A stretch of DNA of 64,000 nt, taken from the NCBI GenBank assembly GCA_045561235.1, contig JBJKYB010000002.1, forward strand, positions 124,001 through 188,000, written 5' to 3'. Source of the stretch: GCA-2705445 sp002705445. Lineage in GTDB: Bacteria > Pseudomonadota > Gammaproteobacteria > Poriferisulfidales > GCA-002705445. The notes beneath the pieces were generated by a model, which was not told the DNA's origin, made no database searches, and saw nothing but the letters and a program-made list of their open reading frames with translations. Made by a program: the position numbers and the translations under genes. This document shows, piece after piece, positions 1 to 8,589 of this stretch (position 1 is the first letter of the stretch; every line of letters starts with the position of its first letter).

Positions 1-223
1 TATTTTTTGAATCATTAAATGTATACATTTCTTTCTCAACTATATCAGTTCCATCTCCTATAGATTTTATAAATAGATTTGTATCCTCAAGAATTGGAGT
101 TTTTATTTCTTCAAAGCCAAACTGATTTGTTACAGAGATTAGATAGTTCTCAAGATCTCTAAAAGATTTTGCTTCTATTTGCAGAATATCTCGCATACCC
201 CTGACGGACTGAAATTTTTTCAT
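1..223 (-). CDS. hisS: Histidyl-tRNA synthetase, N-terminal part (cut by window edge)
   Basis: Charges tRNA-His with histidine in the cytoplasm. Only about the first 74 residues are present, because the gene runs off the left edge. The reading begins MKKFQSVRGMRDIL, matching the conserved start of class II HisRS (the RGMRD segment), and later shows the class II motif-1 stretch with VEKEMYTF near the edge. The ATG lies 7 nt downstream of the rodZ stop, so it is probably co-transcribed with the isc-ndk-rodZ run. In E. coli ispG sits between rodZ and hisS; here it is absent. HisZ, encoded elsewhere in the window, is a paralogous family, but the RGMRD start and the VEKEMYTF segment favour HisS. 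Confidence 0.93.
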   Translation of the reverse strand, partial: MKKFQSVRGMRDILQIEAKSFRDLENYLISVTNQFGFEEIKTPILEDTNLFIKSIGDGTDIVEKEMYTFNDSKN

Positions 224-229
224 TTTATT

Positions 230-1069
230 TTAATTTTTTACTTTTATTTTCCCTACATTTGTATCTGGATTGAAATAAGGGATACTAATTTCTTTATTAT
301 TATACTTTATATTAACAACGGTTGCGTCACCTAATAATATCTCAAAAGGAGCCAGAATATTAAAATTTATTGTATTCCCATTTTTAACAAGATCAAAAAA
401 TACAATATCGCCATTTGAATCAATTATCTCTGTCCAGGAGTCTCCGCTGTAAGAAATTAATAAAAGTGGTTTAGATTCAATTTTCTCAGGAGAAGAAATT
501 TTATTTTCAATTTTTCCATTATTACTTTCCAAAACTGACTTATCACTTTTTTTACTTAATAATTTTTCTATCTTAATTTTATCATTATCTATAATGATCT
601 CTTTGGCTTCTAAAATCTCATTATTATTTGGAAAATTGTTAATACCTGCCAAATCAGAATCTGATTTTTTTTTCTGTACAGACACATTTTTTTCCTCAAA
701 ATTTATATTATTTTTTATAATAAAAAAAGATAAAAAAATAACAAATACTAAAGATGAATATATAATGAGATTTTTATTTTTTTTAAAATTTTCTTCATTA
801 TTATCGTTATTAGAAATTATTTTTTTCTTTCTTTTATTTTTTACTTCAGGAAGATCAACTTTAATATTGAGAAAATTTGCATAATTATTTATATAACCCT
901 TTAAAAATAAATAACTTTTAAAATTTGAAAAATTTCCATTTTCAATATCTTCTATAATCTCTTTTTTTAATCTAAGATCTATGCAGACTTCTTCTATTGA
1001 ATAACCTTTTTTTTCTCTTTGAGATTTTAATAATTTGCTAGCGATTTTTAGAGAATCAATATTTTGCAT
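230..1069 (-). CDS. rodZ: RodZ-like cytoskeletal/cell-shape protein
   Basis: Inner-membrane protein that in E. coli links MreB filaments to the elongation machinery and keeps rod shape. The 279-residue product has an N-terminal Cro/CI-type helix-turn-helix domain (about residues 8-75, with KKGYSIEEVC and the YLFLKGYINNYA segment). A single membrane helix follows at about 100-120, then a low-complexity charged linker, then a C-terminal beta-rich domain with SGDSWTEI (about 205-275) typical of the DUF4115 domain. It lies 8 nt after ndk and just before hisS, a neighbourhood common for rodZ in gammaproteobacteria. The linker is rich in Lys, Asn and Ser, as expected at this base composition. Confidence 0.9.
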   Translation of the reverse strand: MQNIDSLKIASKLLKSQREKKGYSIEEVCIDLRLKKEIIEDIENGNFSNFKSYLFLKGYINNYANFLNIKVDLPEVKNKRKKKIISNNDNNEENFKKNKNLIIYSSLVFVIFLSFFIIKNNINFEEKNVSVQKKKSDSDLAGINNFPNNNEILEAKEIIIDNDKIKIEKLLSKKSDKSVLESNNGKIENKISSPEKIESKPLLLISYSGDSWTEIIDSNGDIVFFDLVKNGNTINFNILAPFEILLGDATVVNIKYNNKEISIPYFNPDTNVGKIKVKN

Positions 1070-1077
1070 ATTTACTC

Positions 1078-1509
1078 TTATCTTGTTCTCTTAAAAATCT
1101 CATTTTCGTTAAAAAAAAACGCAATTTCTGTTTTTGCAGTATCTTCTGCATCTGAGCCATGAACTGCATTCTCATCTATGCTAGTTGCGTAGTCTTTTCT
1201 TATTGTTTTTTCTGCTGCATCATTTGGATTTGTAGCGCCCATAATCTCTCTATTTTTAAGTATTGCATTTTCGCCTTCTAAAACTTGGACCATAACAGGC
1301 CCTGATGTCATAAATTCAACAAGCTTCGGGAAAAACGGCTTATCTTTATGAATAGAATAAAATCCTTCAGCTTTCTCTTTGGTTAAGTGAACCATTTTTG
1401 ATGCAACAATTTTTAAATTATTTTCTTCAAATCTTTGTGTTATCTGACCAATTAGATTTTTACCTACTGCGTCTGGCTTTATAATCGAGAATGTTCTTTC
1501 TATTGGCAT
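1078..1509 (-). CDS. ndk: Nucleoside diphosphate kinase
   Basis: Transfers the gamma-phosphate of ATP to other nucleoside diphosphates through a phospho-histidine intermediate, balancing NTP and dNTP pools. The protein (143 residues from the chosen start) has the family start ERTFSIIKPDAV, the active-site His in NAVHGSDA near the C-terminus, and full family length. Two ATGs lie 3 nt apart. The AGGAG ribosome site is only 3 nt from the first and 6 nt from the second, so the second (1509) is preferred. It follows iscX closely, an isc-ndk arrangement seen in many gammaproteobacteria. Confidence 0.97.
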   Translation of the reverse strand: MPIERTFSIIKPDAVGKNLIGQITQRFEENNLKIVASKMVHLTKEKAEGFYSIHKDKPFFPKLVEFMTSGPVMVQVLEGENAILKNREIMGATNPNDAAEKTIRKDYATSIDENAVHGSDAEDTAKTEIAFFFNENEIFKRTR

Positions 1510-1529
1510 CATATACTCCTATATATTTT

Positions 1530-1730
1530 TTATTTTGCTTCTTCAATCCAATTCATTTGAATTGCTTCAAGAATTTTTTCATTTGAATTATTTGGATTAT
1601 CATTAAAATCCTCTAAGCTACATATCCATTCATGCAGATCGGTATATCTTATATATTGAGGATCTACATCAGGATATTTTTCAAGTAATTCACAAGCAAT
1701 ATCCAAACTATCTTCCCACTTCAAACTCAC
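1530..1730 (-). CDS. iscX: Fe-S cluster assembly protein IscX
   Basis: Small acidic adaptor that binds IscS and iron and modulates cluster assembly on IscU. The 66-residue product has the family features: LKWEDSLDIACEL at the start, YPDVDP, the RYTDLHEWI segment, and an EAIQMNWIEE C-terminus. Length matches E. coli IscX. It is 9 nt downstream of fdx, in its standard place at the end of the isc operon. Retention in a compact genome suggests it is useful here. Confidence 0.96.
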   Translation of the reverse strand: MSLKWEDSLDIACELLEKYPDVDPQYIRYTDLHEWICSLEDFNDNPNNSNEKILEAIQMNWIEEAK

Positions 1731-1739
1731 ATCAACTCC

Positions 1740-2078
1740 TTAATGGTTTTCTGAGACCATATTAATAGTATATTTTGGTATTTCAATAACTAAATCACTT
1801 TTTCCAGTAACTGCTTGGCAACTTAATCTTGAATCTGGTTCTAACCCCCAGGCTTTGTCTAACATATCATCTTCGTCCTCTGTTGATTCATCTAAAGATT
1901 CAAAGCCACTTCTAATATAAACATGACATGTCGTACAAGCACATGATTTCTCACACGCATGCTCAATGTCGATATTATTCTGAAGGGCAACATCACAGAT
2001 GGTTATACCCTCGTCTACATCAATCTCTAAGCCTTTTGGACACAATTCTTCATGTGGCAAGAAAGTTATTTTAGGCAT
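1740..2078 (-). CDS. fdx: ISC-type [2Fe-2S] ferredoxin
   Basis: Electron carrier for iron-sulfur cluster assembly on IscU. The 112-residue protein has the adrenodoxin-type cluster ligands CEKSCACTTC (Cys-x5-Cys-x2-Cys) and a fourth Cys in RLSCQAV. It starts with PKITFLPHEELCP and ends with a Met-Val-Ser-Glu-Asn-His tail as in isc ferredoxins. It is one base from the hscA stop and 9 nt before iscX, so it is clearly in the operon. Confidence 0.97.
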   Translation of the reverse strand: MPKITFLPHEELCPKGLEIDVDEGITICDVALQNNIDIEHACEKSCACTTCHVYIRSGFESLDESTEDEDDMLDKAWGLEPDSRLSCQAVTGKSDLVIEIPKYTINMVSENH

Positions 2079-2079
2079 T

Positions 2080-3927
2080 TTACTTATACTCCTTAATTTC
2101 TTTTCCCTTCATAATTTTTTTTATACTAGAGTTCATTCTTCTTGATACAAATGTTTCCGAAATACTTTCCAAGTTTTTTACTGAATCAACTATAATTTCC
2201 CTATTATCATTTTTTAAATTATCCTTTAATTTGTCACGAGCATCAATTATTTCATCATATTCTTCATTATTTAATAAATCCTTTCCATCAATATCTAGTG
2301 CTGAATTAATAGCTAAAATAACTCTTTCTGCTTCGACTATAGATTCTTTTAAATTTCTCATTTCAATATCATCTCTTGCATTATCAAAAGAATCTTTTAA
2401 CATTTTTTCTATTTCAGAATCGCTAATACCATATGATGGTTTTACCTCTACAGTTGTTAATTGATTTGTTGAGGTTTCTTTTGCGGTAACATTTAAAATT
2501 CCATCAGCATCTATTTGAAATTCAATCTTTATTCTTGCAGCGCCAGCTAGCATTGGCGGTATATCAGATACTGTAAACTTAGCAAGTGATCTACAGTCAC
2601 TTGCCAAGTCTCTTTCTCCTTGAACTACATGAATACTCATCGCGCTTTGTCCATCCTTAAATGTAGTATATTCCTTGCTACTACTATTTGGTATTGTACT
2701 GTTTCTCGGTATAATTACCTCGACAAGATCTCCCATAGTTTCAACACCTAGAGATAAAGGAGTAACATCAAGCAATAAGAGACTGTCAGAGGAGTTACCT
2801 GATAATATGTTTGCTTGTATTGAAGCTCCTATTGCAACAACATTATCAGGGTTTAAATTATTTAAAGGAGTTTTTTTAAAAAAATTCTCTATTGCAGATT
2901 TTATGTAAGGAGTTTTTGTTGAACCACCTACCAATATAATTTCATTAATTTTTTCAACTGAAAGATTTGCATCAGACAGCACCTGTTTGCATATAATCAA
3001 AGTTTTTTTAATTAATTTCTTAATTAAATCATTAAATTCTTTTTTCGTAATTGTTATATTTTTACTAAAAATTCCAATTTGATCTAAGCTAATATTCACA
3101 GCTTCGTTTGAGGAAAGCATAATTTTTATATCTTTTGACAATAAATACAGCTTATATCTTTCTTTTTTATTGAGATCTAAATTTAATTTTGTTTCAATAT
3201 ATTTTGCAATGAGGGTATCAATATCATCGCCTCCTAAGTTACTATCTCCACCTGTTGACAAAACCTTAAAAACACCATCTTTTAAATCTAATATGGAAAC
3301 ATCAAAGGTGCCACCACCTAAATCATAAACCATAATTTTAGAAGTCTCTTTTTCTTGTAGCCCATAAGCAATTGCGGCAGCTGTTGGTTCATTAAGTAAT
3401 CTCAACACTTTTAGGCCACTTAAAGCTGCAGCATCTTTCGTTGCTTGTCTTTGTGCGTCGTCAAAATAGGCTGGAACAGTTATAACACAACCTGCTATCT
3501 CTCCATCGAGAGTTTCTTCAGATATCTTTTTAAGATTTTTTAGTATTTCTGCAGATATCTCAACTGGTGTAACTACTTTTTCGAAGACTTTGAATTTAAT
3601 AATATTATTATCTTCAAAGTATTCACATGGAAAATAAAAATTTTTCTTTTCAAGATCGTCAGTGTTTTTACCCATCAGCCTTTTGATCGATCTAAATGTT
3701 ATTGAATTTTTTCTTGACTTGATATCACCTATGGTCGTTAAATTTTTTTCGTAGGTTACTACAGACGGGAATAATTCATTATCTTCACTATTTTTTATAA
3801 CAGATGCTGAACCATTTCTATAAACAGCAACAAGTGAATTTGTTGTTCCCAGATCAATCCCAATAAAGTATTTCTTTTCATGTGGATTCTGGGATTTACC
3901 TGGTTCTGAAATTTGTAATAGAGCCAT
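2080..3927 (-). CDS. hscA: Fe-S assembly chaperone HscA (Hsp70 family)
   Basis: Specialised Hsp70 that, with HscB, releases the [2Fe-2S] cluster from IscU to acceptor proteins. The 615-residue protein has the Hsp70 ATPase signatures FIGIDLGTTNS, DLGGGTFDVS and LVGGSTKTP, a substrate-binding beta domain beginning around DVTPLSLGVETMG, and a helical lid. Length matches HscA, and its place between hscB (2 nt) and fdx (1 nt) separates it from DnaK. There is no sign of damage. Confidence 0.97.
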   Translation of the reverse strand: MALLQISEPGKSQNPHEKKYFIGIDLGTTNSLVAVYRNGSASVIKNSEDNELFPSVVTYEKNLTTIGDIKSRKNSITFRSIKRLMGKNTDDLEKKNFYFPCEYFEDNNIIKFKVFEKVVTPVEISAEILKNLKKISEETLDGEIAGCVITVPAYFDDAQRQATKDAAALSGLKVLRLLNEPTAAAIAYGLQEKETSKIMVYDLGGGTFDVSILDLKDGVFKVLSTGGDSNLGGDDIDTLIAKYIETKLNLDLNKKERYKLYLLSKDIKIMLSSNEAVNISLDQIGIFSKNITITKKEFNDLIKKLIKKTLIICKQVLSDANLSVEKINEIILVGGSTKTPYIKSAIENFFKKTPLNNLNPDNVVAIGASIQANILSGNSSDSLLLLDVTPLSLGVETMGDLVEVIIPRNSTIPNSSSKEYTTFKDGQSAMSIHVVQGERDLASDCRSLAKFTVSDIPPMLAGAARIKIEFQIDADGILNVTAKETSTNQLTTVEVKPSYGISDSEIEKMLKDSFDNARDDIEMRNLKESIVEAERVILAINSALDIDGKDLLNNEEYDEIIDARDKLKDNLKNDNREIIVDSVKNLESISETFVSRRMNSSIKKIMKGKEIKEYK

Positions 3928-3929
3928 AA

Positions 3930-4448
3930 CTACAAAATATCCTTTTTAAAATCGTTTTCGATAGACATGTAAAATTTCATCTTCTTAATTTGCTCAGAAG
4001 CATCTTCATATAATTTTTTCTCATAGTTTTTTCTAAATTTTTCTAAACATTTATTTTTCAATTCTTTAATTTTTGCGCAAAAATTTTCGTGTTCTTTTGG
4101 ATTTTTATCTATTTTAATCCTTTCGAATTCTTCTCTGAGTTCCATTTGATGCATTAGGAATGCTGAATCTGATATAGTATTATTTTGATCCTCTAATTTG
4201 TAACCCTCAATTTTTAATAAATAAATACTTTTTAAATAATCGTTTTTTAAAGTCTTATATGCTTCATTAATATACGACGTGATCTGAAGTGAGATACGCT
4301 TTTCTTGGTCGCTGGCGTTGACATATTTATCGGGATGAAACTCTTTTTGCAGCTCAAGGTACTTTTCTTCAAGAACATTAAGGTCAATAAATAAAGATTT
4401 CTCTATTTCAAAAAGTTGGAAATAATTCTCGTTAAAGCTTACTGTCAT
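3930..4448 (-). CDS. hscB: Fe-S assembly co-chaperone HscB (J-domain)
   Basis: J-domain co-chaperone that delivers IscU to HscA and stimulates its ATPase. The 172-residue protein has an N-terminal J domain with the diagnostic HPD in EFHPDKYV (about residues 37-43). The C-terminal helical IscU-binding domain contains FLMHQMELREE, a stretch typical of HscB and not of DnaJ. It has no Gly/Phe or zinc-finger regions. It sits between iscA (about 40 nt) and hscA (2 nt). Confidence 0.95.
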   Translation of the reverse strand: MTVSFNENYFQLFEIEKSLFIDLNVLEEKYLELQKEFHPDKYVNASDQEKRISLQITSYINEAYKTLKNDYLKSIYLLKIEGYKLEDQNNTISDSAFLMHQMELREEFERIKIDKNPKEHENFCAKIKELKNKCLEKFRKNYEKKLYEDASEQIKKMKFYMSIENDFKKDIL

Positions 4449-4489
4449 GTGAAATTCCTAGATAAAGTTAGATACTTTTATTTCTTATC

Positions 4490-4813
4490 TTAAACGCTAA
4501 AACTTTCTCCACAACCACATCTCGCTTTTTCATTTGGGTTTGTAAATTTAAAACCTTCGTTAAGGCCTTCTTTTGCAAAATCTAACTCTGTGCCATCTAA
4601 GTACATTAAACACTTTGGATCAACTATTATCTTTATTCCTCGGTCCTCAAAAATCGTATCATCTTTATCAACTTCATCTGCAAACTCAATAACATAAGCC
4701 ATGCCAGAACAACCAGTTGTTTTAACACCTACTCTTAGGCCAATACCCTTACCTCTATCGTGTAAAAAGTTCTTAACTCTTGAGGCCGCATTTTCAGTTA
4801 TTGTAATTGCCAT
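4490..4813 (-). CDS. iscA: A-type Fe-S carrier IscA
   Basis: A-type carrier that accepts iron or a cluster and passes it to apo-proteins, especially for [4Fe-4S] maturation. The 107-residue protein has the three conserved cysteines: one in TTGCSGMAY and two in the C-terminal CGCGESF. It begins MAITITENAA as in IscA. It is 5 nt downstream of iscU, the usual order. SufA and ErpA are related, but the operon position fixes the identity. Confidence 0.96.
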   Translation of the reverse strand: MAITITENAASRVKNFLHDRGKGIGLRVGVKTTGCSGMAYVIEFADEVDKDDTIFEDRGIKIIVDPKCLMYLDGTELDFAKEGLNEGFKFTNPNEKARCGCGESFSV

Positions 4814-4818
4814 TATAA

Positions 4819-5217
4819 TTAAGCTATTTCTTCCTTTTTATTATTTTTTTCATAATAGTCATTAACAGCAGCCTTAATTGCATCTTCTGCTAGAACAGAA
4901 CAGTGGATTTTAACAGGCGGCAATGCCAACTCTTCAGCGATCTCACTATTTTTTATCTCTTGGGCTTGTGTAACTGATTTACCTCTAACCCACTCTGTAA
5001 GAAGACTAGAAGATGCTATTGCTGAACCACAGCCATAAGTTTTAAATTTTGCATCTTCTATAATTCCCTCGTCATTAACTTTTATTTGAAGCTTCATTAC
5101 ATCACCACATGCTGGTGCACCAACCATACCTGTGCCGACTGACTTATCTTCTTTATCCAAGGTGCCAACATTTCTTGGATTTTCATAATGATCTAAAACT
5201 TTCTTTCCATATGCCAT
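4819..5217 (-). CDS. iscU: Fe-S cluster scaffold IscU
   Basis: Scaffold on which IscS-derived sulfur and iron are assembled into a [2Fe-2S] cluster. The 132-residue product starts AYGKKVLDHYENPRNVG and keeps the three ligand cysteines in GAPACGDVM, TYGCGSAIASS and KIHCSVLAEDAI, plus the LPPVK motif recognised by HscA. A strong AGGAG ribosome site precedes the ATG. It lies between iscS and iscA. Confidence 0.98.
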   Translation of the reverse strand: MAYGKKVLDHYENPRNVGTLDKEDKSVGTGMVGAPACGDVMKLQIKVNDEGIIEDAKFKTYGCGSAIASSSLLTEWVRGKSVTQAQEIKNSEIAEELALPPVKIHCSVLAEDAIKAAVNDYYEKNNKKEEIA

Positions 5218-5242
5218 TTATATTCTCCTAATAATTTAATTC

Positions 5243-6466
5243 TTAGTGGGCAGCCCACTCAATCTTACTAATATCGATACCGTCTTTATACATTTCCCAC
5301 AAAGGTGATAACGCTCTTAACTTCTCAACTGCGACTTTCACCGTGTTAATAGTTGCGTCTATTTCCTGTTCTGTTGTAAACCTTCCAATAGACATTCTTA
5401 AAGAACTATGAGCTAATTCATCTGATCTACCAATAGCTCTTAACACAAAACTAGGCTCTAAAGATGCTGATGTGCAGGCAGATCCGCTTGATACCGCTAT
5501 GTCTTTTGTCGCCATGATTAGAGATTCACCTTCAACGTAATTGAAACTGATGTTCATAATTCCTGGATACCTGTTTTCAAAATCACCGTTTAAATAAACT
5601 TCTTCCATATCTTTAACTCCATTCCATAACCTAATTCTTAGTTTGGAGACTCTTTCAAATTCATTAGTCATTTCTTCTTTGGCTATTCTAAAAGCTTCAC
5701 CCATACCAACAATCTGGTGTGTTGGTAATGTCCCAGAACGAAGTCCTCTTTCATGTCCACCGCCATGAATTTGAGCTTCTAATCTCACCCTCGGTTTTCT
5801 TCTTACATAAAGAGCTCCAATGCCTTTTGGACCATATATTTTGTGAGCTGAAAAACTCATAAGATCAACTTTCATCCTTTGTAAATCAATTTCGATTTTT
5901 CCAGCACTTTGAGCAGCATCTACATGGAAAATAATATTTTTGCTTCTGGTTAGCTCACCAATTTTTTCAATATCTTGAATAACTCCAATTTCATTATTCA
6001 CATGCATAATAGAGATTAAAACAGTATCTTCTCTTATTTCTGATTCAAGTTTCTTTAAGTCTACAAGACCATTCTCCATTGGCTCCATATATGTAACTTC
6101 AAAACCTTCTCTTTCTAATTGTCTACATGCATCCAGAACGGCTTTGTGTTCTGTCTTAATCGTAATAATATGCTTTCCTTTTTTCTTGTAAAAATGTGCC
6201 GCGCCCTTAATTGCTAAATTATCCGACTCTGTTGCTCCACTAGTCCATACAATTTCTCGGGGGTCTGCGTTTATTAAGTCAGCAATATGTTTTCTGCTTT
6301 GACTTACCGCTTCATCTGCATCCCAACCAAAACTATGCGATCTAGAGGCCGGGTTTCCGTACATACCGTCCGTAGTCATATATTTAAACATTTTATCTGC
6401 AACTCTTTTATCTATTGGTGTTGTAGATGCATAATCTAAATAAATTGGTGTTTTATTCTCCTTCAT
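5243..6466 (-). CDS. iscS: Cysteine desulfurase IscS
   Basis: PLP enzyme that removes sulfur from cysteine as a persulfide for iron-sulfur clusters and tRNA thiolation. The 407-residue protein begins with TPIYLDYASTTP. It carries the PLP lysine in SAHKIYGPKG and the mobile catalytic cysteine loop SSGSACTSASLEPS, and ends in the Trp/His-containing tail WAAH typical of IscS. The length is normal. The ATG immediately follows the iscR stop (TAAATG), so translation is probably coupled. Confidence 0.98.
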   Translation of the reverse strand: MKENKTPIYLDYASTTPIDKRVADKMFKYMTTDGMYGNPASRSHSFGWDADEAVSQSRKHIADLINADPREIVWTSGATESDNLAIKGAAHFYKKKGKHIITIKTEHKAVLDACRQLEREGFEVTYMEPMENGLVDLKKLESEIREDTVLISIMHVNNEIGVIQDIEKIGELTRSKNIIFHVDAAQSAGKIEIDLQRMKVDLMSFSAHKIYGPKGIGALYVRRKPRVRLEAQIHGGGHERGLRSGTLPTHQIVGMGEAFRIAKEEMTNEFERVSKLRIRLWNGVKDMEEVYLNGDFENRYPGIMNISFNYVEGESLIMATKDIAVSSGSACTSASLEPSFVLRAIGRSDELAHSSLRMSIGRFTTEQEIDATINTVKVAVEKLRALSPLWEMYKDGIDISKIEWAAH

Positions 6467-6904
6467 TTAATACTCCGATAATTTAATTTCTTTCATATTA
6501 CTATTATTTTTTGAAATGACTTGTTGCAAGGTTACGTCAGACAAAAAATTATTAATTTCCGCTCCTAAATCTTCCCACAAATTATGTGATAAGCATTGGT
6601 GGTTATTATGGCAGTTAGATTTTCCATTACACGCAGTGGTTTCGACACTCTCATCAACAGCATTAATTACCTCTGAAATCACAATATCATCAGCATCTTT
6701 AGATAATTTATATCCTCCGCCAGGGCCTTTGATACTTTCAACAAGACCGCTCTTTTTTAATCTAGAAAACAACTGCTCAAGATAAGAAAGTGAAATACTT
6801 TGTCTTTCCGCTATTTCTGGCAAAGATATTGGATAACCTCTATCATAATAGGCTATATCAAGCATGGCAGTAACTGCATATCTACTTTTTGTTGTTAATC
6901 TCAT
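6467..6904 (-). CDS. iscR: Iron-sulfur cluster regulator IscR (Rrf2 family)
   Basis: Transcription factor that, as a [2Fe-2S] protein, represses the isc operon and, as apo-protein, controls other genes. The 145-residue protein has the Rrf2 winged helix (MRLTTKSRYAVTAMLDIA, SYLEQLF). Its cluster ligands match E. coli IscR: three cysteines at six-residue intervals in CNGKSNCHNNHQC, followed by a His. It is first in the operon, and an operator-like site lies 38-63 nt upstream, consistent with autoregulation. Confidence 0.97.
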   Translation of the reverse strand: MRLTTKSRYAVTAMLDIAYYDRGYPISLPEIAERQSISLSYLEQLFSRLKKSGLVESIKGPGGGYKLSKDADDIVISEVINAVDESVETTACNGKSNCHNNHQCLSHNLWEDLGAEINNFLSDVTLQQVISKNNSNMKEIKLSEY

Positions 6905-6934
6905 ATTCCTAAGTTCTTATTTACTAATATAGCA

Positions 6935-6967
6935 ATAATGATTAAACCTAGTAAAGTTGTCAACTAT
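6935..6967 (-). promoter_or_regulatory. Probable iscR promoter with type-1 IscR-like operator
   Basis: On the minus strand there is a perfect -35 box TTGACA (6958-6963), a 17-nt spacer and a -10-like CATTAT (6935-6940), about 30 nt before the iscR ATG. The -35 is embedded in ATAGTTGAC...TTTACTAGG (about 6943-6967), which resembles, from memory, the type-1 IscR sites of enterobacterial isc promoters (ATAGTTGAC with a partly palindromic right arm). The overlap with the -35 would let holo-IscR block polymerase. The promoter match is direct; the operator assignment is inference. Confidence 0.65.
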
Positions 6968-6990
6968 TATTTATTTATATGTTATTGATT

Positions 6991-7710
6991 TTATTGAGAA
7001 TGATTCTCAATTGCAGATAATATGCCTCTCAGAATACTTATTTCTTCCTCTGAAAGATTAGCTTTTTTGAAAATATGATTAATTTTTCTTTTAATCATTG
7101 GCCTATCGTCCTTAATAAAATCAATATCTTTTAATACTCTATCCATATGTTGAAGGAAACCATTAAACATTTTGTTAGGAGCTATGTCGTTTTTATTAAA
7201 TTTATTAATATCCGAGGCATCATATTTAGACTCAAAAAGTAACTCATATAATATTACTTGGGCGGAAGAGGCTATATTTAAACTTGTATATTCTTGATTA
7301 GATGGAATGTGTAATCCAATGGTACATAAAGATAGTTGTTCATTGGTTAAGCCTCTTGCCTCATTTCCAAAAATTAAAGCAAGGTTTTTATATCCTTGAT
7401 ATTTTATCTTTATTGCAAATTCTCTTGGATTTATTATTTCTAACGGAATATCTCTTTGTCTAGCTGTAGCTCCTACTATATATTTACATTCTCCAATAGC
7501 TTCATGTAAATCATTATATATTTTTAAATTATCTAAAACATCACCTGCATTTGAAGCCATTGCATAAGAAATCTCATTTACTTTACATAAGGGATTTACT
7601 AAATTTAAGTTGCAAAAGCCCATTGTTTTCATTGCTCTTGCAACGGACCCAATATTACCTGGGTGACTTGTTTCAACTAAAATAATTTTAACTTCTGAAA
7701 AATGATCCAT
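6991..7710 (-). CDS. trmJ: tRNA (cytidine/uridine-2'-O-)-methyltransferase TrmJ
   Basis: SPOUT-family enzyme that 2'-O-methylates nucleotide 32 in the tRNA anticodon loop. The 239-residue protein shows the SpoU motifs: an N-terminal ETSHPGNIGSVARAMKTMG, a central FGNEARGLTNEQ, and SNQEYTSLNIASSAQ in the knotted SAM-binding region. A C-terminal helical extension typical of TrmJ follows. It is immediately upstream of iscR and divergent from suhB, the same neighbourhood as in E. coli and Pseudomonas, which favours TrmJ over TrmL or TrmH. Confidence 0.94.
   Translation of the reverse strand: MDHFSEVKIILVETSHPGNIGSVARAMKTMGFCNLNLVNPLCKVNEISYAMASNAGDVLDNLKIYNDLHEAIGECKYIVGATARQRDIPLEIINPREFAIKIKYQGYKNLALIFGNEARGLTNEQLSLCTIGLHIPSNQEYTSLNIASSAQVILYELLFESKYDASDINKFNKNDIAPNKMFNGFLQHMDRVLKDIDFIKDDRPMIKRKINHIFKKANLSEEEISILRGILSAIENHSQ
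6993..7011. promoter_or_regulatory. Perfect 19-bp Fur-box-like palindrome upstream of iscR
   Basis: The minus-strand sequence ATTGAGAATCATTCTCAAT is a perfect 9-1-9 inverted repeat. Its inner TGAGAAT-n-ATTCTCA closely resembles the 7-1-7 Fur recognition pattern TGATAAT-n-ATTATCA. It covers the last codons of trmJ and lies about 30 bp upstream of the iscR -35 box, a position from which Fur could affect the isc promoter. Because it is also coding sequence (IENHSQ-stop), chance cannot be ruled out. Confidence 0.45.
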
Positions 7711-7784
7711 ATTATACTTTTATATGATTATGTATCAATAATGTATTATAGTAACACCAATTAATTATCTTAAACTAAAAAATT

Positions 7785-8585
7785 ATGAACAATAATTATA
7801 GTCCCCAATTAAATATTGCCGCCAACGCTGCTATTCAGGCAGGAAAGATAATTATGAGATTTTATTCAAGACTAGAAAATTTAAAAGTTATGTCTAAAGG
7901 TCATAATGACTATGTTTCAGAAGCTGATCAACAAGCTGAGGCGATTATAAAGGAAGTTCTCATAAAAGCTTACCCTGAATATAAAATTACTGCAGAAGAA
8001 AGCGGTTCAAATGAAATTAAGTCAGAATATGAATGGTTCGTTGATCCTTTAGACGGAACCACAAATTTTATTCATGGTATTCCTCAATTTGCAGTGTCTA
8101 TTGGCCTTTGCAAAGATGGCAGCCCAATATTGGGGGTGGTTTACGACCCTTTTAAAAATGAACTTTTTTGTGCTGAAAAAGGTAAAGGCGCATTAATGAA
8201 TGATAAAAAAATCCGAGTATCAAATTGTAGCTCTATAAAATCCGCAATTTTTGGAATGGGTATACCTTATAGAAAAAAAGACCATTCTGGAGCATATATC
8301 GAAACACTTAGAAAGTTAATGGATGCAAGATGTGGAAGCATTAGAAGATTGGGTGCCGCTGCTTTGGATATGGCTTACGTAGGCTGCGGTAGATTTGATG
8401 GTTTTTGGGAATTTAATCTAAAATCATGGGACATAGTTGCTGGTTCTATCATTGTTACAGAATCTGGTGGGCACGTAAGTGATATAAAAAATTCTGATGA
8501 ATATTTAAACTCAGGAAATATTTTAGCTGCAAATATAAATCTTCATCAAGATATAATTCAAAAATTAGAACAAGACTTAAATTAA
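7785..8585 (+). CDS. suhB: Inositol-1-monophosphatase family protein SuhB
   Basis: Mg-dependent phosphatase; in E. coli it also joins the ribosomal-RNA antitermination complex. The 266-residue protein carries both IMPase signatures: DPLDGTTNFIHG (metal-binding Asp residues, about 88-99) and WDIVAGSIIVTESGG (about 215-229), plus the upstream EESGS metal-ligand motif. It is divergent from trmJ across a 74-nt AT-rich gap and convergent with secF (5 nt gap). The suhB-trmJ-iscR order is conserved in gammaproteobacteria, supporting SuhB over CysQ. Confidence 0.94.
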   Translation: MNNNYSPQLNIAANAAIQAGKIIMRFYSRLENLKVMSKGHNDYVSEADQQAEAIIKEVLIKAYPEYKITAEESGSNEIKSEYEWFVDPLDGTTNFIHGIPQFAVSIGLCKDGSPILGVVYDPFKNELFCAEKGKGALMNDKKIRVSNCSSIKSAIFGMGIPYRKKDHSGAYIETLRKLMDARCGSIRRLGAAALDMAYVGCGRFDGFWEFNLKSWDIVAGSIIVTESGGHVSDIKNSDEYLNSGNILAANINLHQDIIQKLEQDLN

Positions 8586-8589
8586 ATTT

